Source: Maribacter arenosus
GTDB taxonomy: Bacteria; Bacteroidota; Bacteroidia; Flavobacteriales; Flavobacteriaceae
Reading direction: 5' to 3'
Length of the DNA stretch: 64,000 bases
Assembly (NCBI RefSeq): GCF_014610845.1
Contig: NZ_JABTCG010000001.1
Span: 620,001 to 684,000 of the forward strand
Shown: positions 17,581 through 26,502 of the stretch, in pieces
Layout of the letters: each line of letters opens with the position of its first letter
How positions within the stretch are numbered: position 1 is the stretch's first letter
Translations under genes and position numbers: made by a program
Notes under the pieces: generated by a model
What the model was told of the DNA's origin: nothing
Seen by the model: the letters and a program-made list of their open reading frames with translations, nothing else
Databases searched by the model: none

Positions 17581-18630
17581 TTATTTTGATAATTGCCGGT
17601 TTAAGGCGTCCTTTTGCCTTACCCGATATCTTAATGTGTTCAGATATGTTAAGGCATAATTGTTATTGTAATCTGTGTAGGATTTGGAGGCCCAATGCAG
17701 GGCTTGGTCCAAATTGCCATTGATTTCATTGCTTATGGCCATATTATAACAGGCTCGACCAGCTATTTTAGGATCCCTATTGGTGGTTTCCATTTCCCAA
17801 AGTTCTGCGGCTCCATCCCAATCACCTGCCTGGGCCCTGCGTTGTGCAATCTTGAAATTCTCAGTACCACGTACAAAGTAATCCCTGTTTACGCGATGCT
17901 TAAAGGGCAATAAGCGCTGGGCATAATCCATTCCCATATATTTACTTTGATGCAATACAGCTTCTTTTCTTCCGATAATGGCCTCATACGCCTTAATAGG
18001 ATTGATTCCTTTTCCAGAAGAAACCACATGGTCACTAAAAACCAATTCATCGGCAATACGCCTACTGTAAGGGTCATATACCCGCCATCCGTTCTCAACC
18101 AAGGTGTTCAAGGTCAATTCGTGGGCAGGAAGTATTACCCTGACCCCTAGTTCATTTGGGATTTCCATGGTAGTACTTGTAAAATTCACTTTGGTATCGG
18201 TATCATAGAATTCCAAAGAAAATAAGGCATCAACCTTATATTGATCACATAGGATTTCAACTTCATTCCAAGTTAGCGTGGTTGGGAAAACACCCAGCCC
18301 TTTCCGAAGATTTGGAGTATCATCAATAATGATAATCTCTTCCATGTTTTGATTTTGCTGCAATTGTTCTTTTAAGGCAATAATAGCGGCGGTTGAACCT
18401 TCCTTATCCAGGTTTAATCCTTCAGCGGAAAGTATTTGATCGATTTTATCGGCTGTTTTATTCCCTTCGGAAGGCAAGCTTCTATTAATGATCCCTATAC
18501 GGGTCACATCTTTTGAAAGGGTAATTGGAGCAGGCTCCACAGCGCTCATCGTTAGGTTATTGGTGGCGCTACAGCCCGTTAATAGTAGGGTAATTCCTGT
18601 AAAAAGTAGGATTTGGTTAATGCACTTCAT
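17581..18630 (-). CDS. DUF6340-type lipoprotein, first copy of a tandem pair
   Basis: A 349-residue lipoprotein, lipobox TLLLTGC, then SATNNLTMSAVEPAPITL. The body has VTRIGIINRS, a region around DALFSLEFYDTDTKVNF, LVENGWRVYDPYSRRIADELVFSDH, and a TPR-like C-terminus (AAELWEMETTNRDPKIAGRACYNMA). The start at the ATG at 18630 places the signal peptide correctly; the frame extends 7 codons further to a TTG that is unlikely to be used. It is divergent from mutS2 across 173 bases. The similarity to the following gene shows a local duplication. Confidence 0.8.
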   Translation of the reverse strand: MKCINQILLFTGITLLLTGCSATNNLTMSAVEPAPITLSKDVTRIGIINRSLPSEGNKTADKIDQILSAEGLNLDKEGSTAAIIALKEQLQQNQNMEEIIIIDDTPNLRKGLGVFPTTLTWNEVEILCDQYKVDALFSLEFYDTDTKVNFTSTTMEIPNELGVRVILPAHELTLNTLVENGWRVYDPYSRRIADELVFSDHVVSSGKGINPIKAYEAIIGRKEAVLHQSKYMGMDYAQRLLPFKHRVNRDYFVRGTENFKIAQRRAQAGDWDGAAELWEMETTNRDPKIAGRACYNMAISNEINGNLDQALHWASKSYTDYNNNYALTYLNTLRYRVRQKDALNRQLSK

Positions 18631-18777
18631 TAAAATGGATTTTGTATACAACGTTAAAACAAGGTATTATCGTATGTAAATGCTTATTATTTAATGTACT
18701 AAGTGCTTGTTTCGGCATCATTTCAAATCCGATATGGCGTAAATGGGCTTTATGTTCTTCATATCGACCCTAAATAG

Positions 18778-18785
18778 TACCTTTG
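18778..18785 (+). promoter_or_regulatory. -7 promoter element of mutS2
   Basis: TACCTTTG fits the Bacteroidota -7 consensus exactly and lies 18 bases before the ATG at 18804. It overlaps the TTG at 18783, which therefore cannot be the start codon. Confidence 0.6.
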
Positions 18786-18803
18786 TCTTCGATTAACACG
18801 GCA

Positions 18804-20975
18804 ATGTCAAAAATTCATACAAAAACATTACAGGATCTGGAATTCGATACGGTCTTACAGCAACTTGCGGTGCGTTGTACTACCGATTTGGGTAAACTAA
18901 GGGCCTTGGCCATATCCCCTTTTCCCAAGCCTGAAACCATACATCGTTTGCTAGGAGAGACCTCGGAGTATGTCTCGTCATTGATTAGCGACAATCGAAT
19001 ACCAAACCATGGTTTTGATAGTATCGATGGTGATCTGAAATTATTGAAGATTGAAAATACCACCTTGGAAATCGGCGGTTTTCGACGTATTGGTAGCATT
19101 TGCAAGACTGTAGCGGAGCATAAGAAGTTCTTTAAAAAGTTCAAAGAGTATTTCCCAAGGTTGTTCGAGGCAACCGAAGAAATAGCATTGAATTCCGAAA
19201 TCCCAGCCCATATTGATAGGGTAATCGACCGTTTTGGTGAGATCAAAGACGATGCTTCCGACAAGCTCTTCCACATTCGCCAGGATATCAATCAGGTAAA
19301 AGGCAAGATCAACCAAAGTTTTGCCTCCGCTTTAAGCACCTATAAAACGTCCGATTATCTGGATGACATTCGGGAGTCGGTCGTTGAAAACCGTAGGGTT
19401 TTGGCGGTAAAGGCGATGTATCGTAAAAAAGTGAGGGGTACGGTTATGGGTTCGTCCAAGACGGGGAGTATTGTCTATATTGAACCTGAGGCCGCCTTGA
19501 AATATAGCAGACAACTCAATAATCTGGAGTTTGACGAAAAGGAGGAGGTACATCGCATTTTAAACGAGCTCACAGCCCACATTCGTCCTTTTGCCCCTTA
19601 TCTATATGCATATCAGAATTTCTTGGTCCATATGGATATCACAGCCGCCAAGGCGAAATATGCCACTGAGATGAACGCCGTATTGCCAAAGATAAACGAG
19701 GATCGGCGAATGTTTTTGCGGGATGCCTTTCATCCGTTATTGTATCTAAGCAATAAATTAAAACGGGAAAAAACCTATCCACAGACCATAGAATTACATC
19801 CTGAAAATCGGATTATCGTTATCTCAGGACCTAATGCAGGCGGTAAGAGTATCACCCTCAAGACTATTGGTTTACTGCAGGTAATGTTGCAGAGCGGTTT
19901 TTTAGTTCCTGTGCACGAACGCAGTACCATGTGCCTTTTTGATCAGATATTGACCGATATTGGGGATAACCAAAGCATCGAGAATCACTTGAGTACCTAT
20001 AGCTACCGATTGAAGAACATGAACAACTTTTTGCGAAAGTGCAATAAAAAAACCTTGTTCTTGATCGATGAATTCGGCACAGGAAGTGATCCTGAGCTGG
20101 GAGGTGCTTTGGCCGAAGCATTTTTGGAAGTGTTCTATGAACGCGGTGCCTATGGGGTAATTACCACCCATTACGCCAATTTAAAAGCCCTCGCCGATGA
20201 ATTGCCTTTTACGACCAATGCGAATATGCTTTTCAATTCAAAAACCTTGGAACCTACCTTTCAGCTCGTATTGGGAGAGGCGGGCAGTTCTTTTACTTTT
20301 GAGGTGGCACAGAAAAACGGCATTCCCTATTCATTGATCAACAAGGCAAAGAAGAAGATAGAGCGTGGCAAAGTGCGTTTTGATGCAACCATAGCCAAAT
20401 TGCAAAAAGAACGCAGCAAAATGGCTGAAACAGGCTCTAAATTGCATGAAGAGGAGCTGAAAGCAAGAGAAGAAGCACGACGATTGGAAAATTTGAATTC
20501 CAAGGTCAAATCCAAATTAGAGAATTACCAAGAGCTTTACGATCATAACCAGCGCATGATCTATTTGGGCAACAAAATCAATACAGTCGCGGAGCGCTAT
20601 TTTCAGGATAAGAAGAAACGGGTATTGGTATCTGAACTGCTGCGCATCGTAGAGACAGAAAACAGTAAGCGAAAGAAGAAATCGGCGAAGGAGGTCAAAG
20701 CCGCTCGTGTTAAAAAAGCCCAAGTGATGCAAGAGGTGGAAAAGAAGGTCAATGTTATCCGACAGAAAAAAAAGGTGGAAAAGAAAAAGGCCATTCAGAA
20801 GGAGAAGAACAAACCACGTCCTGTTTTCAAGGTAGGTGATCGTGTTCGTTTAATGGATGGAAAGGCAGTAGGCAGTATCGATACGCTTGAAAAGAACAAG
20901 GCCATTGTGAATTACGGCATATTCACCACCAATGTCAGTGTAGATCAGTTAGAGTTGGTCGATGCCAAGAAATAA
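18804..20975 (+). CDS. mutS2: MutS2-type ATPase lacking a C-terminal Smr domain
   Basis: A 723-residue MutS-family ATPase. The ABC-type core has Walker A ISGPNAGGKSITLKTIG near residue 335, the signature region QSIENHLSTYSYRLKNM, and Walker B LFLIDEFGTGSDPELGGALAEAF. A long charged coiled coil (about 510-690, very Lys/Glu rich) follows, and the protein ends with a KOW-like segment VFKVGDRVRLMDGKAVGSIDTL. Canonical MutS2 carries a further Smr nuclease domain of about 80 residues; it is absent here and the stop is clean. MutS2 proteins act on recombination intermediates or on collided ribosomes; which applies here is open. A standalone gene. Confidence 0.9.
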   Translation: MSKIHTKTLQDLEFDTVLQQLAVRCTTDLGKLRALAISPFPKPETIHRLLGETSEYVSSLISDNRIPNHGFDSIDGDLKLLKIENTTLEIGGFRRIGSICKTVAEHKKFFKKFKEYFPRLFEATEEIALNSEIPAHIDRVIDRFGEIKDDASDKLFHIRQDINQVKGKINQSFASALSTYKTSDYLDDIRESVVENRRVLAVKAMYRKKVRGTVMGSSKTGSIVYIEPEAALKYSRQLNNLEFDEKEEVHRILNELTAHIRPFAPYLYAYQNFLVHMDITAAKAKYATEMNAVLPKINEDRRMFLRDAFHPLLYLSNKLKREKTYPQTIELHPENRIIVISGPNAGGKSITLKTIGLLQVMLQSGFLVPVHERSTMCLFDQILTDIGDNQSIENHLSTYSYRLKNMNNFLRKCNKKTLFLIDEFGTGSDPELGGALAEAFLEVFYERGAYGVITTHYANLKALADELPFTTNANMLFNSKTLEPTFQLVLGEAGSSFTFEVAQKNGIPYSLINKAKKKIERGKVRFDATIAKLQKERSKMAETGSKLHEEELKAREEARRLENLNSKVKSKLENYQELYDHNQRMIYLGNKINTVAERYFQDKKKRVLVSELLRIVETENSKRKKKSAKEVKAARVKKAQVMQEVEKKVNVIRQKKKVEKKKAIQKEKNKPRPVFKVGDRVRLMDGKAVGSIDTLEKNKAIVNYGIFTTNVSVDQLELVDAKK

Positions 20976-21108
20976 CCTATATTGGCCCATACTAAAATGT
21001 GATTATCAGATAGTTACAGAAAATCGTATATGATTTGGGATATAGCAGCATATTGTAAATGGGAAAAAAAAGAAATAATTATATTCCGCTTAAGTTGAAT
21101 TAAAAGAA

Positions 21109-21126
21109 TACCCAATTAAGTGGGTA
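21109..21126 (+). promoter_or_regulatory. Small hairpin just upstream of the DCC-protein start
   Basis: A 6-bp inverted repeat TACCCA / TGGGTA with a 6-base loop ends 9 bases before the ATG at 21136. It could influence translation start; no trailing T-run makes it a terminator. Confidence 0.3.
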
Positions 21127-21135
21127 GGACCAATA

Positions 21136-21546
21136 ATGGAAATGAAAAAAAAGATAGTGCTCTTTGATGGGGTTTGCAATTTGTGTGACCGTTCAGTTCA
21201 ATTCATCATCAAGCATGATAAAAAGGATGAATTCAGGTTCGCTACCTTACAAGGGGAAATCGGGAATTCATTGATGCAAAAACGCAATATAGATACTTCA
21301 CGAATAGATTCCATAATCCTTATCGAGCCTGGAGTTGCGTTTTATACCAAGTCTGATGCCGCTCTGCAAATCGGAATGCATTTGAAAGGGTACCGCACAA
21401 TTTCGAAATTACTATATTTGATTCCCAGTAAGTTACGTGATATCGTATACGATATTGTAGCGTGCAACCGCTATAAATGGTATGGTAAAAAAGAGGCCTG
21501 CTTGGTTCCAACTCCGGAATTGAAAGCGAAATTCTTAGCTAACTAA
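21136..21546 (+). CDS. DCC1-like thiol-disulfide oxidoreductase (DUF393)
   Basis: A 136-residue thioredoxin-fold-like protein. The hallmark is KIVLFDGVCNLCDRSVQFIIKHD, with the Asp-x-x-Cys-x-x-Cys motif at the N-terminus, followed by FRFATLQGEIGNSL. The C-terminal half, with YRTISKLLYLIPSKLRDIVYDIVACNRYKWYGK, is the usual conserved end. The family is thought to carry out thiol-disulfide chemistry, though substrates are largely unknown. ATG codons at 21136 and 21142 are both possible starts. Confidence 0.88.
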   Translation: MEMKKKIVLFDGVCNLCDRSVQFIIKHDKKDEFRFATLQGEIGNSLMQKRNIDTSRIDSIILIEPGVAFYTKSDAALQIGMHLKGYRTISKLLYLIPSKLRDIVYDIVACNRYKWYGKKEACLVPTPELKAKFLAN

Positions 21547-21648
21547 CCCAAGTTTACATTTCACTCACCCTACCCCACTCTTCACGTACTGCTTATTTCA
21601 ATCATCGGTTTTTAAATTGACATTTATCCAACACTAAAAACAAATACG

Positions 21649-23700
21649 ATGAAAAAACTAGTCACCCTTTTACTGTTAATTCCTATTGTGGCATTCGGTA
21701 ACGACCAAAAGATTCCAACTAATATCAAGGAAGTCACTGTTTATTTAAGTGGCGCACAAATAACCAGAACTGCTCAACTGCAACTCGCCATTGGTGCCAA
21801 TGAAATAAGTTTTACGGGCTTATCCCCTAAAATTGATGAAAGTAGTATTCAGATATCGGGGCTTAAATCGGTTTCAATCCTTTCAGTGGCATTTGATTTG
21901 GATTATTTGGAACCTTCCAAAGACAACCCTGAAGTTGCATTGTTAGAATTAAGGATCATTGCGACGAATCATACGGTCGCTAAGTTGCAAAACAAAATTG
22001 CAGGATTGGAAGAGGAACAAAAAGTAATCAATGCCAACCGATTGGTGAGTGGTGAAAACCTAACCTTGGATTTAGAGAGGATAAAGCAGATCAGTACGTA
22101 TTACAGGCAACGTATTACCGCCATCAAAAATGAGATATTCGATACCAATATTGAAATCAATAAACTTAAATTGGACGTTGGATTTCTTCAGAAGCAAATG
22201 ACCGAAATCAATAGTTCCCCTATCAAGGAGCATGGGGTAGTACGCCTAAAATTAGACGCTCCGGTGGCAACCAGTTTAACGCTTCAAATATCGTATACGA
22301 TTCAGGATGCGGGTTGGATACCCAATTATGATATAAAATCATGGCAAATTAACGATCCATTGCGCCTAACCTATAAGGCACATGTATATCAAAGATCTGG
22401 TATTGATTGGGAGAATGTAAAAATCAATCTATCATCCGGCAGTCCATCATTGAACGTGGCAAAACCCAATTTAACTACCAAATATCTCGACTTTGTGAGT
22501 CGGCAAGCAAAACGTTCTGATGGTCCTGTTCAGAAACAAAAATACTTTCACAATCCGACGGTCAAAAAAGTGGTCGGGCAGGTAACTGATGAATCAGGCC
22601 TTCCCCTACCCGGCGTGAACATTTCGGTAATAGGAACTTCCAATGCAACAACTACCGATTTTGACGGGAATTACTCCCTGGATGTTCTAAATGGACAAGG
22701 GCTTACCTATTCCTATATTGGTTTTAAATCCGTTGAAATACCGGTGTATTCTTCGATAATGAATCTACAGCTCCAAGAAGATGCACAGCATTTGGACGAA
22801 GTTGTTGTAGTTGCCTATGGATCAAGTTCTAATACGTTGCAGGGAAAAGCAGCAGGAATTAGAATTAGAGGAGCTGCTAGCAATCCTAGCGATGAAAGGT
22901 CGCCTGAGGTTAAGTTGCCTTTGTATATCATTGATGGTATTCCCGTGGCTGATTTTATGGATGGGGATTTGGATGAGGACGAAATTCAGTTCATTGAAGT
23001 CCTAAAAGGATCGAATGCTGAAGCTCTTTACGGAGTAAGGGCAACCAATGGTGTTGTATTGATATCCACCAAAAAGAGCTACTTAAAAGAAGGCATAACC
23101 GACACCAGATTTGAGATTAAAAAGCCCTATTCAATTCTATCTGATGGGGATATTACCGCTATTGAATTGAATATCTTCGATCTTCAGGCCGATTATGAAC
23201 ATTTTGCAGCACCAATATTGAATGAGAATGTCTTCATGACCGCCACCTTCAAGGATTGGGAACAACACAATTTATTGCCAGGGGAGGCCAACGTTTATTT
23301 CGAAGGTGCATTTGCCGGTAAAACCACCATTGACCCCTATACCACGAAAAAAGAAATGACATTGTCACTGGGTATAGATCCGAACATTACGGTTGTGCGC
23401 AAACAGGATAAAAACTTTAAAAGCAAGTCGTTCACAGGAAGTAATCGTATTTTAGACCGTACCTACGAACTAGTGGTAAAGAACAATAAATCCGTACCGA
23501 TCAACATTAAACTAATGGACCGGGTACCCTTGTCACAGAACAAGGAAATAAAAGTGGATGATATAGAGACGTACAATGCCGATTATGACTCCAAGAAAGG
23601 ATTATTGGTTTGGAAACTTGAAGTAGCTCCAAAGGCAAGTAAAACGGAAGTCTTCTCCTTCAAAGTTAGGTATCCTAAATTCAGGACGATTTCCCTTTAG
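21649..23700 (+). CDS. MuiA/DUF4139-type protein with nested carboxypeptidase-reg and TonB-plug module
   Basis: A 683-residue exported protein; signal peptide about residues 1-17 (LLLLIPIVAFGND). Residues about 25-125 are the DUF4140-like N-terminus (KEVTVYLSGAQITRTAQL) with a coiled coil near 100-190, then DUF4139-type sequence (SYTIQDAGWIPNYDIKSW). Residues about 306-390 are a carboxypeptidase-regulatory-like domain (VGQVTDESGLPLPGVNISV) and about 390-476 a SusC-type plug fragment (LPLYIIDGIPVADF, FIEVLKGSNAEALYGVRATN, GVVLIST). DUF4139 resumes to the C-terminus (PGEANVYFEGAFAGKTTIDPY). No outer-membrane barrel follows the plug. The role is unknown; single gene. Confidence 0.82.
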   Translation: MKKLVTLLLLIPIVAFGNDQKIPTNIKEVTVYLSGAQITRTAQLQLAIGANEISFTGLSPKIDESSIQISGLKSVSILSVAFDLDYLEPSKDNPEVALLELRIIATNHTVAKLQNKIAGLEEEQKVINANRLVSGENLTLDLERIKQISTYYRQRITAIKNEIFDTNIEINKLKLDVGFLQKQMTEINSSPIKEHGVVRLKLDAPVATSLTLQISYTIQDAGWIPNYDIKSWQINDPLRLTYKAHVYQRSGIDWENVKINLSSGSPSLNVAKPNLTTKYLDFVSRQAKRSDGPVQKQKYFHNPTVKKVVGQVTDESGLPLPGVNISVIGTSNATTTDFDGNYSLDVLNGQGLTYSYIGFKSVEIPVYSSIMNLQLQEDAQHLDEVVVVAYGSSSNTLQGKAAGIRIRGAASNPSDERSPEVKLPLYIIDGIPVADFMDGDLDEDEIQFIEVLKGSNAEALYGVRATNGVVLISTKKSYLKEGITDTRFEIKKPYSILSDGDITAIELNIFDLQADYEHFAAPILNENVFMTATFKDWEQHNLLPGEANVYFEGAFAGKTTIDPYTTKKEMTLSLGIDPNITVVRKQDKNFKSKSFTGSNRILDRTYELVVKNNKSVPINIKLMDRVPLSQNKEIKVDDIETYNADYDSKKGLLVWKLEVAPKASKTEVFSFKVRYPKFRTISL

Positions 23701-23752
23701 AACTATTGTGGATAAAGTATGCCATACGTGCGGCAAATCGCCATTGATCCAT

Positions 23753-23760
23753 TAATTTTG
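23753..23760 (+). promoter_or_regulatory. -7 promoter element of the MscS-type channel gene
   Basis: TAATTTTG fits TAnnTTTG exactly and lies 55 bases before the ATG at 23816. No TTG was seen at a suitable -33 distance. Confidence 0.5.
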
Positions 23761-23815
23761 CATCGAAAAATAAAGGTTCGATTATAGGTATAAGCGAACC
23801 CTAAAATCATATTGT

Positions 23816-25063
23816 ATGAAAAAGATATCGCATTGGATCTTTGATTTGTTATCGAATAATGGGCTTTCGGACTATTGGGCAGAGATTATCAATATGCTCA
23901 TATTTCTTTTAATGGTAATAATCGCGCTCTTTATACTCGATTTTATTTTACGAAAGGTGATCATCGGAGTGTTCGTTCGGCTTTCTAAGACTTCTAAAAC
24001 GCATTTCGATGATTTTCTGGTTAAGAACAAAGCTCCAAGAAATATTGCCCATATCATTCCTTTAGCATTGGCCTATAAGGTTGTTCCTGATATTTTTAGG
24101 GATTTCCCGAATACGGAAGTCTTTGCCGCCAAAACCCTAGAGGTTTTTGGCATAGTGTTGTTCCTTTGGATTGTACGAAGTTTGTTACATACCATTAAAG
24201 ACTATTTAAAAACACTGCCAAGTCTTAAGGACAAACCCATAGATAGCTATATTCAGGTATTTATGATTTTTGCTTGGGCCATCGGGTTATTTTATGCCTT
24301 TTCGATTATATCAGGGATTGAATTATGGAAATTCCTTACCGCCTTGGGAACGGCCTCCGCTGTAATCATACTTATCTTTAAGGATACCATATTAGGCTTT
24401 GTTGCTAGTATACAAGTTTCCATCAATGATATGGTACGGATTGGGGATTGGATTACCTTCGATAAATATGGAGCCGATGGCGACGTTATCGAAATCAACT
24501 TGGCAACGGTAAAAGTCCAGAACTTCGATAAGACGATTACTACCATTCCGACCTATGCCCTGATTTCCGATTCTTTCAAGAATTGGCGGGGAATGACCGA
24601 TTCCGGTGGTAGGCGTATAAAAAGGGCCCTGATTATTAAACAAGACAGCATTAAATTTTTGAAAAAGGAAGATTTGGGAGCGCTTAAAAAGATCGAATTG
24701 ATCCGTGAATACCTTAAAAGTCGGGGCACTGCCATTGACACGTTCAATATGGAAAACAAAATCGATAAGTCGCTTTTGATCAATGGTAAGAATCTTACCA
24801 ATGTGGGGGTATTTCGAAAATATATCGACACCTATATCAACGCTCATTCGGGTATTAATAAGAATATGACCATTATGGTACGCCAATTGGAGCCCACATC
24901 ACAAGGGCTACCAATAGAGATCTATGCCTTTAGCAGTGATAAACGGTGGGCTAATTACGAATACATTATGGCGGATATCTTCGATCACCTTCTTGCAGCC
25001 ATCTCCTATTTTGAACTGGAAGTATTCGAATTGCCAAGTAGCTCAAATTTTAAGGCCATTTGA
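23816..25063 (+). CDS. Mechanosensitive ion channel of the MscS family
   Basis: A 415-residue membrane protein. Four hydrophobic segments lie at about 24-48, 78-90 with 100-122, 146-166 and 172-202; the last is the pore-lining helix. It is followed by FVASIQVSINDMVRIGDWITFDKYGADGDVIEINLATVKVQNFDKTITTIPTYALIS, the beta-domain signature of MscS proteins, here in the YbdG-like longer subgroup. The C-terminal domain is soluble and ends in VFELPSSSNFKAI. It opens under membrane tension during osmotic downshock. The next gene is convergent. Confidence 0.92.
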   Translation: MKKISHWIFDLLSNNGLSDYWAEIINMLIFLLMVIIALFILDFILRKVIIGVFVRLSKTSKTHFDDFLVKNKAPRNIAHIIPLALAYKVVPDIFRDFPNTEVFAAKTLEVFGIVLFLWIVRSLLHTIKDYLKTLPSLKDKPIDSYIQVFMIFAWAIGLFYAFSIISGIELWKFLTALGTASAVIILIFKDTILGFVASIQVSINDMVRIGDWITFDKYGADGDVIEINLATVKVQNFDKTITTIPTYALISDSFKNWRGMTDSGGRRIKRALIIKQDSIKFLKKEDLGALKKIELIREYLKSRGTAIDTFNMENKIDKSLLINGKNLTNVGVFRKYIDTYINAHSGINKNMTIMVRQLEPTSQGLPIEIYAFSSDKRWANYEYIMADIFDHLLAAISYFELEVFELPSSSNFKAI

Positions 25064-25115
25064 CCCCGTAAACCTATAACTTATAGCAAACCTTAAGGCG
25101 TGGCTATTTTCCCAT

Positions 25116-26441
25116 CTATTTGACTTCATCCAAGTGGTCATCCCAATTCTCCACATGGGGTTCTCCCAACTTACCTACTGATTTGGCAACCACAGTGGCA
25201 ACCGTAGCATCGCCGGTTACATTTACAATAGTTCTACACATGTCCAAGGGTCTATCGACTGCAAAAATCAAGGCCAAGCCAATCGCCAATTTATCGGCCG
25301 GGAAACCTACCGATTCCAAAACGATAACCAACATGACCATGCCCGCTCCAGGCACTGCAGCCGATCCAATGGAGGCCAATAAAGCCGTTAAGACGATGGT
25401 CAATTGTGCCCCAATACCTAGATGAAAGTCCAGGGCTTGGGCAATAAAGACTGCCGCAACACCTTGATATAGGCTCGTACCATCCATATTAATCGTGGCT
25501 CCCACCGGTAATACAAAACTGGAGACTTCCTTATCGACACCAATATGTTCCTCCACCCTTTCCATGGTTACGGGCAAGGTCGCAGCACTTGAACTCGTGG
25601 AAAAAGCCAATAATTGGGCTGGACTTATTTCTTTTAAGAACCAGAATGGATTTTTTTTCGCGATAGTCGAAATCACAATAGCGTAGAATACAATCATTAA
25701 AAACAATCCCAGCACCACTACACCTGCATACTTTAAAAGGGCCAAAAGTAAATCAGGGTCGCTTGAGGATACGACGACGCTGGCCAAAAGTGCAAAAACG
25801 GCGAAAGGTGCCGACAGCATGATCAAATCGACCATTTTCAATACCACATAATTGAGGGCGTCGAAGAATGCTTTAAGTGGCTTTGCCTTTTTTTCGCCAA
25901 TCAATAACATAGAGATTCCCATGAAAATCGTAAAGAAAATAACCTGTAGCATTAATTTATTATCGCTCATGGCCATAATGGCGTTGTCCGGGACCATATC
26001 CTCCAAAAAGCTTAAGGGTCCCGCCTCTTTTTGTTTGGAGGCCTCGGCAATCTTGGAGGTTACCTCGCTATCATTGGCGTAGGTAGCGGTTAACTTATCT
26101 ATAGTATCTTGCGAAATACCATCACCTGGTTGCAGGATATTGACCAAAATCAATCCGATCGAAATGGCAATAATGGTAGTGCAAATATAAATGAGTATGG
26201 TGCGTAAGCCGATGTTCTTGAATTTTGAAATATCCTTTAGGTCCGATATTCCCTTAATCAGGGAGGCCAATATCAAGGGTATTGCGATAAGTTTCAACAG
26301 TTTTACGAAAATAGTACCAAATGGTTGTATCCAATCGGCAACAAAACCCCTGCCCCAACTTATCTGCGTCATGGCAAATCCGAATAGGATGCCTAAGATC
26401 ATCCCGATTAAAATCTGCCAATGCAATTCCATTTTCTTCAT
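25116..26441 (-). CDS. Dicarboxylate/amino acid:cation symporter (DAACS family)
   Basis: A 441-residue transporter of the glutamate/aspartate/C4-dicarboxylate family. It has eight membrane helices and two re-entrant loops; the first is marked by AFSTSSSAATLPVTMERVEE (the serine-rich signature), then VLPVGATINMDGTSLYQGVAAVFIAQA, and the second by SIGSAAVPGAGMVMLVIVLESVGFP, then DRPLDMCRTIVNVTGDATVATVVAK with the substrate-binding Arg/Asp region. I start it at the ATG at 26441, giving MKKMELHWQILIG; the frame extends far upstream into aroC with unrelated sequence. It lies 61 bases after aroC on the same strand and may be read from the aroC promoter. Confidence 0.93.
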   Translation of the reverse strand: MKKMELHWQILIGMILGILFGFAMTQISWGRGFVADWIQPFGTIFVKLLKLIAIPLILASLIKGISDLKDISKFKNIGLRTILIYICTTIIAISIGLILVNILQPGDGISQDTIDKLTATYANDSEVTSKIAEASKQKEAGPLSFLEDMVPDNAIMAMSDNKLMLQVIFFTIFMGISMLLIGEKKAKPLKAFFDALNYVVLKMVDLIMLSAPFAVFALLASVVVSSSDPDLLLALLKYAGVVVLGLFLMIVFYAIVISTIAKKNPFWFLKEISPAQLLAFSTSSSAATLPVTMERVEEHIGVDKEVSSFVLPVGATINMDGTSLYQGVAAVFIAQALDFHLGIGAQLTIVLTALLASIGSAAVPGAGMVMLVIVLESVGFPADKLAIGLALIFAVDRPLDMCRTIVNVTGDATVATVVAKSVGKLGEPHVENWDDHLDEVK

Positions 26442-26460
26442 AAACCTAAATTTTGATTGG

Positions 26461-26477
26461 AATGGTAATATACCATT
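26461..26477. repeat. Inverted repeat between aroC and the symporter gene
   Basis: AATGGTA / TACCATT form a perfect 7-bp stem around ATA. It is not followed by a T-run in the minus direction, so it may be an operator or leader hairpin rather than a terminator. Confidence 0.35.
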
Positions 26478-26502
26478 TTGTCGGGAATAGTCGAGGAAGC
26501 TT

